Below, piece after piece: positions 1 through 7,045 of a stretch of 23,218 bases of DNA. Numbering within the stretch: position 1 is the first letter of the stretch; each line of letters starts with the position of its first letter. Source of the DNA: a virus; the IMG/VR virus record IMGVR_UViG_3300047661_000048, positions 1 to 23,218 of that record. One strand, given 5' to 3'. Under the pieces are notes generated by a model that was not told the origin of the DNA, did not search any database, and was given only the letters and a program-made list of their open reading frames with translations. The translations under genes and the position numbers were made by a program.

Positions 1-298
1 CGATCATCGCCGAACCCAGAGCACCCAGCGCGGCCTGCGCAACTTTGCTTTCGGCGACGATGCCGCGGAATGCGCGCGGCAGGCGGATGCCGAATTCCTC
101 GGTAAGCAGATGGACTTTTTCCTTGGCACTCATTGCCCCAGTGCCAGCCTCTTCCATACCCTGCTTCATGCGCTGGCCAGTGGTTGCTCCGGCCGCGCCG
201 AGCTGGTTGATGTTCTGGGCGACTTTCGCCACCGTCTCGCCGGAGTTGGTATCAACGACGTTGATCGAGATTTGGACCGCAGAGGTTTCTACCGCCAT
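1..298 (-). CDS. Phage tail tape measure protein, N-terminal part (cut by window edge)
   Basis: Only the first 99 codons are in the window; the gene continues past base 1. The visible part begins MAVETSAVQISINVVDTN and continues with a small-residue-rich, helical stretch (AKVAQNINQLGAAGATTGQ). This is typical of tape measure N-termini, which carry short repeats of this kind before the long coiled coil. Tape measure proteins set tail length and are ejected through the tail tube during infection. Position supports the call: it is the third gene after the tail tube gene, where long-tailed phages keep it. The ATG at 298 has AAAGGAAG about 7 bases upstream and starts 3 bases after the preceding stop. 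The call is an inference from position and N-terminal style, because the diagnostic central domain is outside the window. Confidence 0.7.
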   Translation of the reverse strand, partial: MAVETSAVQISINVVDTNSGETVAKVAQNINQLGAAGATTGQRMKQGMEEAGTGAMSAKEKVHLLTEEFGIRLPRAFRGIVAESKVAQAALGALGSAMI

Positions 299-301
299 GC
301 A

Positions 302-700
302 TCACTTCCTTTTGCGGAACTTGACTCCGCATCCGCTGCATTCGACTCCGAACCGGTTAAGCTGACGAGCGCCGCAAGCTGAGCAAGCTGGATGACGGCC
401 TTCAAATGCGCTACGAGCCTGCCCCAGCGCCACAAGTCCCTTGATCTCAAAGACTGCAACGTCGTGTCTTGAAAGAGGCAATCCAATCTTTTGCTCGGCA
501 TCAAGGCGAAGTAGATGAGAACCAAACTCGTAATAGCCAGGCGAGAGGGTGCGTGGAGGAATCTGAAAAGCCATCCGCTCGCGCGTCTCTTCGTTTGCCC
601 CGGCTGATTCGCGCTCGATGCGGGAGCGCACGAAGTCCTGCTCGAAGATTTCTTCGAGAGCCATCCGCACGCCTTCCGCATCCTGGACAACATCAATCAT
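302..700 (-). CDS. Pre-tape-measure protein with C-terminal zinc ribbon
   Basis: A 132-aa protein. The start chosen is the ATG at 700, which overlaps the stop of the upstream gene by 8 bases; a longer reading from 817 would bury 39 codons in that gene. Residues 1-100 are a mixed alpha/beta region with no family I recognise. The last 30 residues hold two CxxC pairs (CSACGARQLN then CSGCGVKF) and end in a basic tail (RKRK), which is a compact zinc-ribbon pattern. The place between tail tube and tape measure is that of tail assembly chaperones, which coat the tape measure protein before tail polymerisation. Whether this protein does so is inference; the metal-binding end is unusual for that role. 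Function otherwise unknown. Confidence 0.7.
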   Translation of the reverse strand: MIDVVQDAEGVRMALEEIFEQDFVRSRIERESAGANEETRERMAFQIPPRTLSPGYYEFGSHLLRLDAEQKIGLPLSRHDVAVFEIKGLVALGQARSAFEGRHPACSACGARQLNRFGVECSGCGVKFRKRK

Positions 701-1430
701 TGTCCTCACTGAAGTTGGCGGCGGCCGGGGAGAAGAGAATGTCGGCGGCGGCAACCTTGTGGTAGGTGTCCATTTCGGCGACGATGGCGTCGCGATCCGC
801 GCCCAGTTCCACGCCATTCACCTGGTAGCCGTCCACGCTCACGATCAGCTCATCGTAAAGTTCCACCAGTGTCGGTTGCGGACCAATCCACAGCGTTTTA
901 CCTTTGCGCGATCCGCCCACGATGCGCGAGCGGCTGGAGTCGCGCGAGAAGCGATGCTGCTGCTCGCCGTTGGGTGTCTTGAACCGGTGGCAGAGGCCGC
1001 GATATTTCTGCATGATGCCTTTGTCGTCGGCGCTCCACACCGCGTCGAGGTAGACCGCCTCCGCACCGAGCACGATTGGTTCATCATCGCCAGGCTCGGC
1101 GCGCTCGATGGACACAATCGCATTGGCAGCGCCCAGGCGGTGCGAGAGCGGCAGCAGCGATTGCCAGTCTGCCGTGGCCGTCACCGGCGAGCCGTCCGCC
1201 GTGACGTAGCCCTGGGCGTCGATCAGGCTTTTTTCGACCAGTTCAAGGCGCGCGGTGCTGGAGTCGAAACTGTCTACGCGCTTGCCGCCCTGATTTTCAG
1301 AGGTGGAGACAATGCCGTCGAAGTAATGCATCCACTGCTTTTTGGTGATGCGCGAGAGAGTGAGGGTAAACTGCTTTCCGCGTTCTTCAATCACGATGAC
1401 GCGGGGCGTTGCAAGCTCGATGGCTGGCAT
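693..1430 (-). CDS. Putative tail assembly protein downstream of tail tube
   Basis: A 245-aa soluble protein starting MPAIELATPRVIVIEERGK. The ATG at 1430 has AAGGA about 8 bases upstream. No catalytic motif, signal peptide or membrane segment is visible; the sequence is mixed alpha/beta and acidic at the C-terminus (FSEDND). It is the first gene after the tail tube gene and the terminator-like hairpin behind it, and overlaps the next gene by 8 bases, so the two are probably translationally coupled. In siphophages this slot holds the first tail assembly chaperone. I do not recognise the family by sequence; the role is inferred from position. I saw no obvious slippery heptamer at the junction, so two separate proteins are more likely than a frameshifted G/GT pair. 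Confidence 0.7.
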   Translation of the reverse strand: MPAIELATPRVIVIEERGKQFTLTLSRITKKQWMHYFDGIVSTSENQGGKRVDSFDSSTARLELVEKSLIDAQGYVTADGSPVTATADWQSLLPLSHRLGAANAIVSIERAEPGDDEPIVLGAEAVYLDAVWSADDKGIMQKYRGLCHRFKTPNGEQQHRFSRDSSRSRIVGGSRKGKTLWIGPQPTLVELYDELIVSVDGYQVNGVELGADRDAIVAEMDTYHKVAAADILFSPAAANFSEDND

Positions 1431-1569
1431 AGAGAGTCCTTCTTTCTGGAATGGGATTTGTACTGTCTGTGCTGCTGCGTTCCAGGGTGAAGAACCCTGT
1501 CTTGCCTGAGGTTCGCGGAGTGGGGCGAAGCCTCGCCGCGGCGAAGGGGTGCCACGGCTACTGCGGAAA
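1431..1569. other. Intergenic leader upstream of the 1430 gene
   Basis: About 140 bases between the terminator and the next gene. It contains a small hairpin, 1483-1488 with 1494-1499 (CAGGGT / ACCCTG, 5-base loop), and a GC-rich stretch with self-complementary CGCCGCGGCG around 1533-1542. I see no convincing promoter. The leader ends in the ribosome binding site of the gene starting at 1430. Confidence 0.4.
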
Positions 1570-1602
1570 AGAGGGCGCGTCGCTCTGAATAAACGCGCCC
1601 CT
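1570..1602 (-). terminator. Rho-independent terminator after the tail tube gene
   Basis: An 8-bp perfect stem, 1573-1580 pairing with 1593-1600 (GGGCGCGT / ACGCGCCC), with a 12-base loop. Read on the minus strand it is followed by TCTTTTCC. It lies 15 bases beyond the stop of the tail tube gene. The T-tract is short, so termination may be partial. It would lower transcription of the chaperone and tape measure genes relative to the tube protein, which is needed in many copies. Confidence 0.65.
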
Positions 1603-1614
1603 TAGAGAAACTTG

Positions 1615-2631
1615 TTACGCGCCCACTAGATACGCAGGCACGGCGTTGACGACGCTGACCGAAACCGCAGGAACGCCCGCCACGCTGTAGCAGGTGGTCT
1701 CATCCGCTTCAATCTGCCAGATAGTCATATCGCCGTCGAAGCCCACCTTGGTGGTCTTCAGATGCGCCTGGGGAACCGAGATCACCAGTTGCGCAGCCGC
1801 GCCCGAGTTGGCGGTCAGCGTGTACGCCGAGGCGGTGTCGTTTTCGAAGAGCGTGAAGATGTCGTCCACATCCTTGGCTGCGATAGTCGTCGTGATGGAA
1901 AATTTCGGATTGCCCTTGCGAACGTAGACTCCGTACTGGCCGCCGCCGGGCGCTTTGTGCACGACAAGCTGATTTTCCGCCTTGAACGTTGTGCTCATGT
2001 GGCGACCAACCATGGAGGCTGCCGCGCCGACCGGGCCAAGAGTGAGAACAGAGTCGGAACCCAAGATATAGGAGTCCGAGGGCAGCGCGGGCAGAGGAAC
2101 GATGGCGCCCTTCACCTGGCGTCCAGTTCCCATCAGCGTGGCCTCGGCCATGATGGAGCCAATGTCGTTGATGGTGAGCGTGACGTCGTTGACGCACATA
2201 TCCGGGCACTTGTATTTGATGTCCTCGGTGTCTTCGAGGTAGATGGTCGTGGGCACCGCGGTGCGCGTGCTCTCATCAAAGGCGAAGGTGTGCGTGTAGG
2301 GCGACGCCGCGCCCACCACCGTGTCTTTGCCCATCAGGAAGCCAAACAACCAGCCCCCCAGCCACGGGGTCAGTTCCGCCTTAAAGCCAGAGAACTTGGT
2401 GTCATTGCTGGTGACTTGGCCGTTGGTGGCAAATGCCGTCTGCTTGCCGGCATAGTCGATGTCGGAGCGCTGCGTCTCGGTCAGCTCCAATACCGCACCA
2501 CCATCGAAGCGCTGCGCCTGGGTGAGAGCCGCGGAAGCGAGCGGAGTATTCCACGCGAGCTGCGAGTTGATGCTGAGCAGCAGGTTGCGTGCGCTTTTCC
2601 ACTGGGAATTGAAATTGAACGGTCCGGCCAT
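1615..2631 (-). CDS. Major tail tube protein
   Basis: A 338-aa protein. The N-terminus (MAGPFNFNSQWKSARN) and the long run of beta-strand-like segments rich in T, V, S and A fit phage tail tube proteins, which stack as hexameric rings to form the tail channel. Supporting details are the pattern KFSGFKAELTPWLGGWLFGF near residues 80-100 and a central segment LYLEDTED-like (IYLEDTEDIKYKCPDMCVND), common in tube proteins of Mu-like siphophages. No sheath gene lies upstream, which argues for a non-contractile tail. The ATG at 2631 directly follows the upstream TAA and has GGGGAG 7 bases before it. A terminator-like hairpin follows the gene, as expected for an abundantly expressed structural gene. 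The family call rests on position and fold-like composition. Confidence 0.75.
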   Translation of the reverse strand: MAGPFNFNSQWKSARNLLLSINSQLAWNTPLASAALTQAQRFDGGAVLELTETQRSDIDYAGKQTAFATNGQVTSNDTKFSGFKAELTPWLGGWLFGFLMGKDTVVGAASPYTHTFAFDESTRTAVPTTIYLEDTEDIKYKCPDMCVNDVTLTINDIGSIMAEATLMGTGRQVKGAIVPLPALPSDSYILGSDSVLTLGPVGAAASMVGRHMSTTFKAENQLVVHKAPGGGQYGVYVRKGNPKFSITTTIAAKDVDDIFTLFENDTASAYTLTANSGAAAQLVISVPQAHLKTTKVGFDGDMTIWQIEADETTCYSVAGVPAVSVSVVNAVPAYLVGA

Positions 2632-2955
2632 TTACTTGCTCCCCTTTGCTGCGGATTTCGGTTGAGTTTCGACCTGCGTATCGAGCGCGGCTTCTTCGGT
2701 TTTGAGCGCACTGCCTGCGCCTTGCGGCACGGCAACGACGACGGCGGGCGTCAGTTCGAGGATTTTCTGGCCATTGACTGTCTCTTTCGAGAGCGTTTTA
2801 GCCCATTCGCTGGTCAGCACGCGCGTTCCGCCAGCCGCCGTGAATGCATAGCTGAAGTGCGGTGTGATAACCGTGATCGAACCGCTTGCGCCCGCCACCA
2901 GGACGCCGGCGGCGCTGAGCTGTACATCGACGAAATCGGATTGAGCGGTTGCCAT
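2632..2955 (-). CDS. Small protein between gp37-like and tail tube genes
   Basis: A 107-aa protein, MATAQSDFVDVQLSAAGV. I chose the ATG at 2955 because GAGGAAG lies just upstream. A GTG at 2967 overlaps the previous stop as GTGA and would add MRKN; it is possible but has a poorer ribosome site. The N-terminal 65 residues alternate hydrophobic and small residues as in a beta-sandwich (GVLVAGASGSITVITPHFSYAF), and the last 40 residues look disordered and end in basic KSAAKGSK. I do not recognise the family. Its place, immediately before the tail tube gene, suggests a tail-terminator or tail accessory protein. Confidence 0.7.
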   Translation of the reverse strand: MATAQSDFVDVQLSAAGVLVAGASGSITVITPHFSYAFTAAGGTRVLTSEWAKTLSKETVNGQKILELTPAVVVAVPQGAGSALKTEEAALDTQVETQPKSAAKGSK

Positions 2956-2963
2956 ATTCTTCC

Positions 2964-3461
2964 TCACTGCTCCGGTTGGGCATTCACGCCGCTGAATTGG
3001 GCGATGCCTTTGACGAGCACCACGATTGAAAACAGTTGATCCACCGGTCCCTCTTCTGACGCCACGAGCGAAACTCTTTTCATCTCGGTTGGCATCGTCC
3101 GCGCCCCGTCGGCCAGCACCAGGCGTGCTCCGGCGAGTTGATCCTGAACCGTTGCCACCAGCACCAAAGTCTGCCTGCGCTCGTCAGCCTTGGAGCGGAG
3201 CGAAGACTCGAAGCACAACAACTCAAACGGCAAGCCACCCTCGTAAGTCAGGCGCTGGTTATCATGCAGATTTCCGTAATCTGCGGCGGCAAAACGCACA
3301 CGGACCGATGGCGGCTGCAACACCAGACGTCCGTCATCATCGAAATCCTTGTCGCCCAGAGAGTCGATATTGACCTTAGCGCCATAGGCCGTGGCCAACT
3401 TGGAATTCAGAAGCGCCAACAGGGCAGCTTCGACATAATCGATGCGGAAGGTCGAACTCAC
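2964..3461 (-). CDS. Mu gp37-like (DUF1834-type) tail/neck protein
   Basis: A 165-aa protein, MSSTFRIDYVEAALLALLNS. The N-terminal helix followed by a statement-like beta region (PPSVRVRFAAADYGN) and a QRLTYEGGLPFELLCFE segment fit the Gp37/DUF1834 family found after gpG in Mu-like phages, thought to act in head-tail joining or tail completion. It starts with GTG at 3461, overlapping the stop of the gpG-like gene (GTGA), with GGGAGG 7 bases upstream, and its own stop overlaps a possible GTG start of the next gene. That tight overlap on both sides shows an operon. The family assignment comes from gene order plus general pattern and could be a neighbouring tail-completion family instead. Confidence 0.65.
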   Translation of the reverse strand: MSSTFRIDYVEAALLALLNSKLATAYGAKVNIDSLGDKDFDDDGRLVLQPPSVRVRFAAADYGNLHDNQRLTYEGGLPFELLCFESSLRSKADERRQTLVLVATVQDQLAGARLVLADGARTMPTEMKRVSLVASEEGPVDQLFSIVVLVKGIAQFSGVNAQPEQ

Positions 3462-4123
3462 TGTGCGCCTCCCAGTCCGGCATCGTGCTTGGCCTTGTTC
3501 ACGTACTGCACGACGATGCCGCGAATCCGCTGCGGATCTTCTGGCCTAAAGACAAGATAAGGACGCGGCGGAATATTCTGGTGGCGCTCATGCGCCGCCG
3601 CGAGGCGCTTGGGGCCAATTGTCCGCACTCTCAAACGCGGATGATTTCTACCTTCCAACGCCGGTCCCTCCAAGCGAAGGCTCGCATAACCCGGTCCTTT
3701 GAGCCGTGCGAATGACTGACCTACCTTAATGGTCGAGCCCGCTTGCTCCTTCGTTTGCGGACCAATCGCCACGCCGCGATCGCGCGAGCCAAACTGATGC
3801 ACGGCCGCGTACTTCAGGACGGTCCCAATCACCACACCGTTTCCCTGAACCGCATACGTAATCAAGTTCAACAGCGTGCCTTTGCCGATCAGTAGCTTAT
3901 GGCCAGGTCCGTAGCGTTTCGGATCGCGCTTGATGGTGTTCGGCGAAAGCGGAACCCAAGAGTTGGCCGGCGAACCCTGCTCGCGAAAGGTACGACGAAC
4001 CGAGACGAGCTGCGAGGCACCGATCTCCCGCATCAGCTCGTAGTGCTGCTGAAGCGACAAGCGGAACTTGCCCAGCGCCACCACCACGCTGCTGTCATCG
4101 ACTTGGATTACTTCCGTCGCCAT
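3458..4123 (-). CDS. Phage virion morphogenesis protein (Mu gpG-like tail completion)
   Basis: A 221-aa protein with the hallmarks of the phage virion morphogenesis family: an N-terminal region ending in a helix (YELMREIGASQLVSVRRTF), then WVPLSPNTIKRD, the turn GHKLLIGKGTLLNLITYAV and the strand-rich VIGTVLKYAAVHQFGSRDRG. In Mu, gpG and relatives act at the neck, needed to join tails to filled heads. The C-terminal 90 residues are basic and end in RPYLVFRPEDPQRIRGIVVQYVNKA, also typical. The ATG at 4123 follows the upstream stop by 3 bases, and the gene overlaps the next by 4 bases. Length is a little above the usual 150-200 residues. The family call is one of the firmer ones in the tail-joining group. 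Confidence 0.88.
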   Translation of the reverse strand: MATEVIQVDDSSVVVALGKFRLSLQQHYELMREIGASQLVSVRRTFREQGSPANSWVPLSPNTIKRDPKRYGPGHKLLIGKGTLLNLITYAVQGNGVVIGTVLKYAAVHQFGSRDRGVAIGPQTKEQAGSTIKVGQSFARLKGPGYASLRLEGPALEGRNHPRLRVRTIGPKRLAAAHERHQNIPPRPYLVFRPEDPQRIRGIVVQYVNKAKHDAGLGGAQ

Positions 4124-4126
4124 CGC

Positions 4127-4615
4127 TTACATCCCATTCCAATAAGGAAAAGAGCCGCCACGCTGATCGTGATCGCTGCCCGTGTATCCGTCCAGGTTGC
4201 GATCACTGAAGCGCTCCGGCTTGCGCGTTACTACAGCCTCGCCGGATGCCGATTGAGCCTGCTGCGCCGTCACGGGCTGATCGAGCGATGCCTTTCCAGT
4301 CGAAATGTCTTTCAGAAATGCAATTGCCTGGTCAAAGCGCTGCTGGACCGTGTCAGTGATGCGCGTCTCACGCCGACGGCTGAAAAGCAGATACAAGGTG
4401 ATGTCAAGCACAAGCGCTTTCACGTCGTCGGATTGCTGCAGCGGCGTGATATACCGCTGTCGGCAGTAACTGTCTACACGGCCCGACGCTTCTTCGAGAG
4501 CTGCGGTGACAACATCCGTGTTCACCTCTCCGGTGCTCTCGTCGTCGGTCAGCTGAACAAGATCCTTCTGCGTAAGCCGCAGGGGGACAAGATCGTCTTG
4601 GGTCGCGTAGGCCAT
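4127..4615 (-). CDS. Mu gp36-like DUF1320 head-tail connector protein
   Basis: A 162-aa protein beginning MAYATQDDLVPLRLTQKDLV, with EEASGRVDSYCRQRYITPL and VLDITLYLLFSRRRE. This succession (N-terminal YAT..DL, central A..E..GRVDSY...RY..PL, then a hydrophobic helix ending in R) is the DUF1320/gp36 signature, an all-helical adaptor that docks beneath the portal. The last 50 residues (FSDRNLDGYTGSDHDQRGG) look flexible. The ATG at 4615 is 2 bases after the upstream stop, and the gene ends 3 bases before the gpG-like gene. Neighbours are in Mu order: capsid, small gp35-like, gp36, gpG. Confidence 0.88.
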   Translation of the reverse strand: MAYATQDDLVPLRLTQKDLVQLTDDESTGEVNTDVVTAALEEASGRVDSYCRQRYITPLQQSDDVKALVLDITLYLLFSRRRETRITDTVQQRFDQAIAFLKDISTGKASLDQPVTAQQAQSASGEAVVTRKPERFSDRNLDGYTGSDHDQRGGSFPYWNGM

Positions 4616-4617
4616 GG

Positions 4618-4812
4618 TTACTTCGCTTCCTCGGGAGCCGGAGCAGGGGCAACGTAGAGGGCAATCACTTTCAGCGCCAGCAATGGCTGTGCTTGCGATG
4701 GAGTGAGGTCGATCTGCTCGCCGCGCTTGTAGGGCTCGTTATCATGCGAAACCGGATGCAGCACGGTATAGGTCGCCGGCACACCATCGTCAACTTTCTT
4801 TTTGCCTGCCAT
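4618..4812 (-). CDS. Small gp35-like protein between capsid and gp36-like genes
   Basis: A 64-aa protein: basic start (MAGKKKVDDG), then YTVLHPVSHDNEPYKRGEQI and DLTPSQAQPLLALKVI, ending in an AP-rich acidic tail. The pattern hydrophobic-PV.HD...Y..GE.I.L....A..L is that of the small proteins encoded after the major capsid gene in FluMu-type prophages (gp35-like). Its precise role is not known; it is thought to belong to the capsid or neck. AAGGAATC precedes the ATG at 4812, and a stable hairpin in the 87-base gap separates it from the capsid gene. Confidence 0.75.
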   Translation of the reverse strand: MAGKKKVDDGVPATYTVLHPVSHDNEPYKRGEQIDLTPSQAQPLLALKVIALYVAPAPAPEEAK

Positions 4813-4848
4813 GATTCCTTCTTTCTAAGCGTGGTGTTATGAGGACAT

Positions 4849-4879
4849 GCCGGCCAATTGCACGAAGCATTTGGCTGGC
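4849..4879 (-). other. Stable hairpin after the capsid gene
   Basis: An inverted repeat, 4849-4857 with 4871-4879 (GCCGGCCAA / TTGGCTGGC, one G.T position), whose loop holds a second 3-bp stem (4859-4861 with 4867-4869) around ACGAA. It sits 21 bases beyond the capsid stop on the minus strand. No T-tract follows on either strand, so it is not a standard terminator. It may protect the 3' end of the capsid message or slow RNA polymerase. Confidence 0.5.
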
Positions 4880-4899
4880 GCATCTTACGGCTTATAGTC

Positions 4900-5874
4900 T
4901 TAGGCGCAATTCGTAAACAGGAAGCCCGCTTCGGGAGCAGTTAGCTTCTCATCCGAATACCAATCGACGCCGACAATATCGGCCTTGGCTGTTACATCAG
5001 GGTGCCGACCGATGACCACACCATATCCGTCGATGGTCAGGGGGGCACTGGTCCACACAAAGCTCTTGCCGAAACAGATAGTCTTTGGACCCACGAGGCC
5101 TTCCTGCCCAATCACACCCGCAGCCAATTGCGTCTTGTCAACATAAGCCAAAATTGCGACATTGCCCCAAAGGAACGTCTGAGTTCCGTCACCGTTATCT
5201 TTGACTGCTGCTGCTTCAACGACTTGATCCACGCCAAAAAGGGTAGCGAGCTGCTGGACAGTGACCACGCCACCCGCCGTGTATTTGAAATGATCGACAA
5301 CGACCGGATGCTTCCGCAATGCCACAATTGTCGCTCGCCCCAGAACCAACAAGTTAGCAGGAGATCCAGTAGTCAAAATCGAGGTTTTGGCGGTCTCTAT
5401 ATCAGAGATTGGATCTGATGCGGCATTGGACCACATAGAGCCGCTCGAAAGTGCGAGTGAATTGCCTTTATAGTTGGCGGGATTCGTCGCCAAGGCAACC
5501 GCACGCGCTTCGCGATCGAGCATAAGTTTCTGCTGAAGGACATCAACAGATGCCTGATTCAGATCGCCGATCGAATAGTCCGACTTTTCTTCGTCGGGAA
5601 CCACATCGCTCAGTGCGTGGCTTGGCGTGAAATAGTTGTCGGTCGAGAGTGCCCAACTGATGCGCTCAGAAGGACTGCCCGGCGCACGAAGCGTATTGTT
5701 GGTGAGTTGCTGTGCTTCGCGTCCAAACACCCAATATCTATCCGTGCGCCTCTTGACCGGCAGACGCGGAAAAAGCAGATCGGTCACCAATTGATTGTTG
5801 CGATAGCCCTTCGCGTAGTTCGAAAGGGCCATGTTTAACCGCCCGGTTAAGGGCAAAACCACGGAAGTTGCCAT
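4900..5874 (-). CDS. Major capsid protein
   Basis: A 324-aa protein starting MATSVVLPLTGRLNMALSNY. Features of the major capsid family seen in Mu-like phages with a GTA-like shell are an N-terminal stretch with DLLFPRLPVKRRTDRYWVFG, a long helix (LNQASVDVLQQKLMLDREARA, the spine helix), a conserved middle NLLVLGRATIVALRKHPVVVD, and a C-terminal DVTAKADIVGVDWYSDEKLT. It assembles into the icosahedral shell, using the scaffold and protease encoded upstream. No cleavage site can be fixed. The ATG at 5874 has only a poor ribosome site; a second ATG at 5832 (MALSNYAKGY) has none either, so coupling to the decoration gene 23 bases upstream may matter. The gene looks slightly AT-richer than its neighbours. 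Confidence 0.85.
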   Translation of the reverse strand: MATSVVLPLTGRLNMALSNYAKGYRNNQLVTDLLFPRLPVKRRTDRYWVFGREAQQLTNNTLRAPGSPSERISWALSTDNYFTPSHALSDVVPDEEKSDYSIGDLNQASVDVLQQKLMLDREARAVALATNPANYKGNSLALSSGSMWSNAASDPISDIETAKTSILTTGSPANLLVLGRATIVALRKHPVVVDHFKYTAGGVVTVQQLATLFGVDQVVEAAAVKDNGDGTQTFLWGNVAILAYVDKTQLAAGVIGQEGLVGPKTICFGKSFVWTSAPLTIDGYGVVIGRHPDVTAKADIVGVDWYSDEKLTAPEAGFLFTNCA

Positions 5875-5897
5875 TGCTTAAGCGCAACGGAGTTGTG

Positions 5898-6302
5898 TTA
5901 CTTGACCGACGGGGCGAAATCGATGATGAATTCGTCGCCGATGACCGCCGCGCTCGACTGCGCGCGGCCGGCAATCTCTTCGCCGGACCCGGCAGCGCCA
6001 ACCGCGGGAATAAACCGCGATGTGGCATCCGCCTTCACGTACTGCCCAGCGGCAATCACCGCGCCGGCAATCGCCGGCGTCTCGCCGTCCTGGACGACCG
6101 GGAAAGCATCGCCCACATTCGCGCCAGCCAGCGGGACATCCCCCGCCACGCCGACCACGCGCGTATTGGCGACGGTAATCAGCTTGCCGCCGTTGTCGGC
6201 CACGCCCTGGCCTACCGCGTAGCCCGACAAGATCCCGGCCGTCTCGGCTGTTCTGGTGCGGATCGCGGGAAGCCCCACAGGCCCCATCACTCGCATTGTC
6301 AT
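5898..6302 (-). CDS. Head decoration / capsid cement protein (DUF2190-like)
   Basis: A 134-aa protein, glycine- and alanine-rich, with a repeated strand-turn pattern: AGILSGYAVGQGVADNGGKL, VVGVAGDVPLAGANVGDAFPV, GAVIAAGQYVKADATSRF and IAGRAQSSAAVIGDEFIIDF. This matches small beta-barrel decoration proteins that sit on capsid hexamers or trimers and stabilise the shell. Location between the protease/scaffold gene and the capsid gene is the usual one. The ATG at 6302 has GAGGA 9 bases upstream; an unusual structured leader precedes it (see the alternative hairpins at 6322-6360). Confidence 0.78.
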   Translation of the reverse strand: MTMRVMGPVGLPAIRTRTAETAGILSGYAVGQGVADNGGKLITVANTRVVGVAGDVPLAGANVGDAFPVVQDGETPAIAGAVIAAGQYVKADATSRFIPAVGAAGSGEEIAGRAQSSAAVIGDEFIIDFAPSVK

Positions 6303-6321
6303 GACTTAAATCCTCGTTTCT

Positions 6322-6360
6322 TTGGAATCGCGCGCCTCGGTCCGATTCCAACCGAGGCGC
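6322..6360 (-). promoter_or_regulatory. Two mutually exclusive hairpins in the leader of the decoration gene
   Basis: Two perfect stems interlock. Stem B pairs 6332-6341 with 6351-6360 (GCGCCTCGGT / ACCGAGGCGC, 10 bp). Stem A pairs 6322-6330 with 6343-6351 (TTGGAATCG / CGATTCCAA, 9 bp). The 3' arm of A lies in the loop of B, and the 5' arm of B lies in the loop of A. In the minus-strand message they end 9 bases before the GAGGA ribosome site of the gene at 6302. Connecting loops of 0-1 base make a full pseudoknot unlikely, so these are best read as alternative folds. Confidence 0.6.
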
Positions 6361-6397
6361 TATTCGCTGGCACCAACAACCTCCAGCTCGAAAAAAG

Positions 6398-7045
6398 CTA
6401 GACCGCGCCCGCCGTGCTGGCGCCAGGTGTCGAGGGCTTCCAGTCCTCGGCCTTGAGTTCCTTGAAGGCGTCGTTGTAGCCGATTTTCTTTTCCTTGGCG
6501 CGCTGTTTCACCGCCTCGTCGAAGAGGATGGAGTCAGGGTCAACGCCTTCCTTGAAGGTCAATCCGCCAGGAACTCCCGAGATGGAGAGAGCGCCCTCGG
6601 GCACGATCTGGCCCAGGCCATCGAGCACGTCGGTGAAAAGCTGCAAGGCATCTTTCTTCTGCTTCTTGTCGCCCTCGCCGAACTCGATCTCGACGATGTT
6701 GGCGGTGCCCAATGCGTGAAAGAGCTGCGGCACGCCCATATGCTCATAAGCGGGCAGCCAGTGCTTGTTGGCTTTCAGGGTAGCTACCGCATCCTTGGCG
6801 CGCTGAGAAAGCCCGGCCAGCGTCTGCGTTTTCTGGAACTCAGCAAACTGCGCTTCAACCGCTTCGCGCTTGGTGCGCTCGGCTGCCAGATCCGCAGCAA
6901 ACTTGGTTTGGATTTCCTTTTGCCCGGCGAGGATCAGGTCATTGACGCGATCTTCGCTGAATGTCGGCTGCGGGGCTGAGCCGCCGAGCAGTTCTCTCAG
7001 CGCCTCTTTTACCCTGTCCGCGATGGACTTGTTGTCGTCTGCCAT
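6398..7045 (-). CDS. Nested in-frame scaffold protein (Mu gpZ-like)
   Basis: An internal start in the same frame as the protease gives a 215-aa scaffold, MADDNKSIADRVKEALRELL to the shared stop. The ATG at 7045 (codon 168) has GAGGAG 7 bases upstream, far better than the ribosome site of the full-length gene. In Mu, gpZ is made from the 3' part of gene I in the same way, giving many scaffold copies per protease. The position of the start at the boundary between the protease domain and the helical region supports the reading. Independent expression is inferred, not shown. Confidence 0.72.
   Translation of the reverse strand: MADDNKSIADRVKEALRELLGGSAPQPTFSEDRVNDLILAGQKEIQTKFAADLAAERTKREAVEAQFAEFQKTQTLAGLSQRAKDAVATLKANKHWLPAYEHMGVPQLFHALGTANIVEIEFGEGDKKQKKDALQLFTDVLDGLGQIVPEGALSISGVPGGLTFKEGVDPDSILFDEAVKQRAKEKKIGYNDAFKELKAEDWKPSTPGASTAGAV

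Noticed and set aside
1762-3039. Open frame of 425 codons on the plus strand
   Set aside because: It is antisense to the tail tube and neighbouring genes. Its product is Arg/Gly/His-rich with no domain sense, as expected from the opposite strand of GC-rich coding DNA.
5835-5850. Palindrome TTAACCG / CGGTTAA near the capsid start
   Set aside because: It lies inside capsid codons 9-14, is short, and has no supporting regulatory context; probably chance.
6322-6360. True H-type pseudoknot
   Set aside because: The two stems would be joined by loops of 0 and 1 base, too short to span 9-10 bp helices, so alternative hairpins are more likely.
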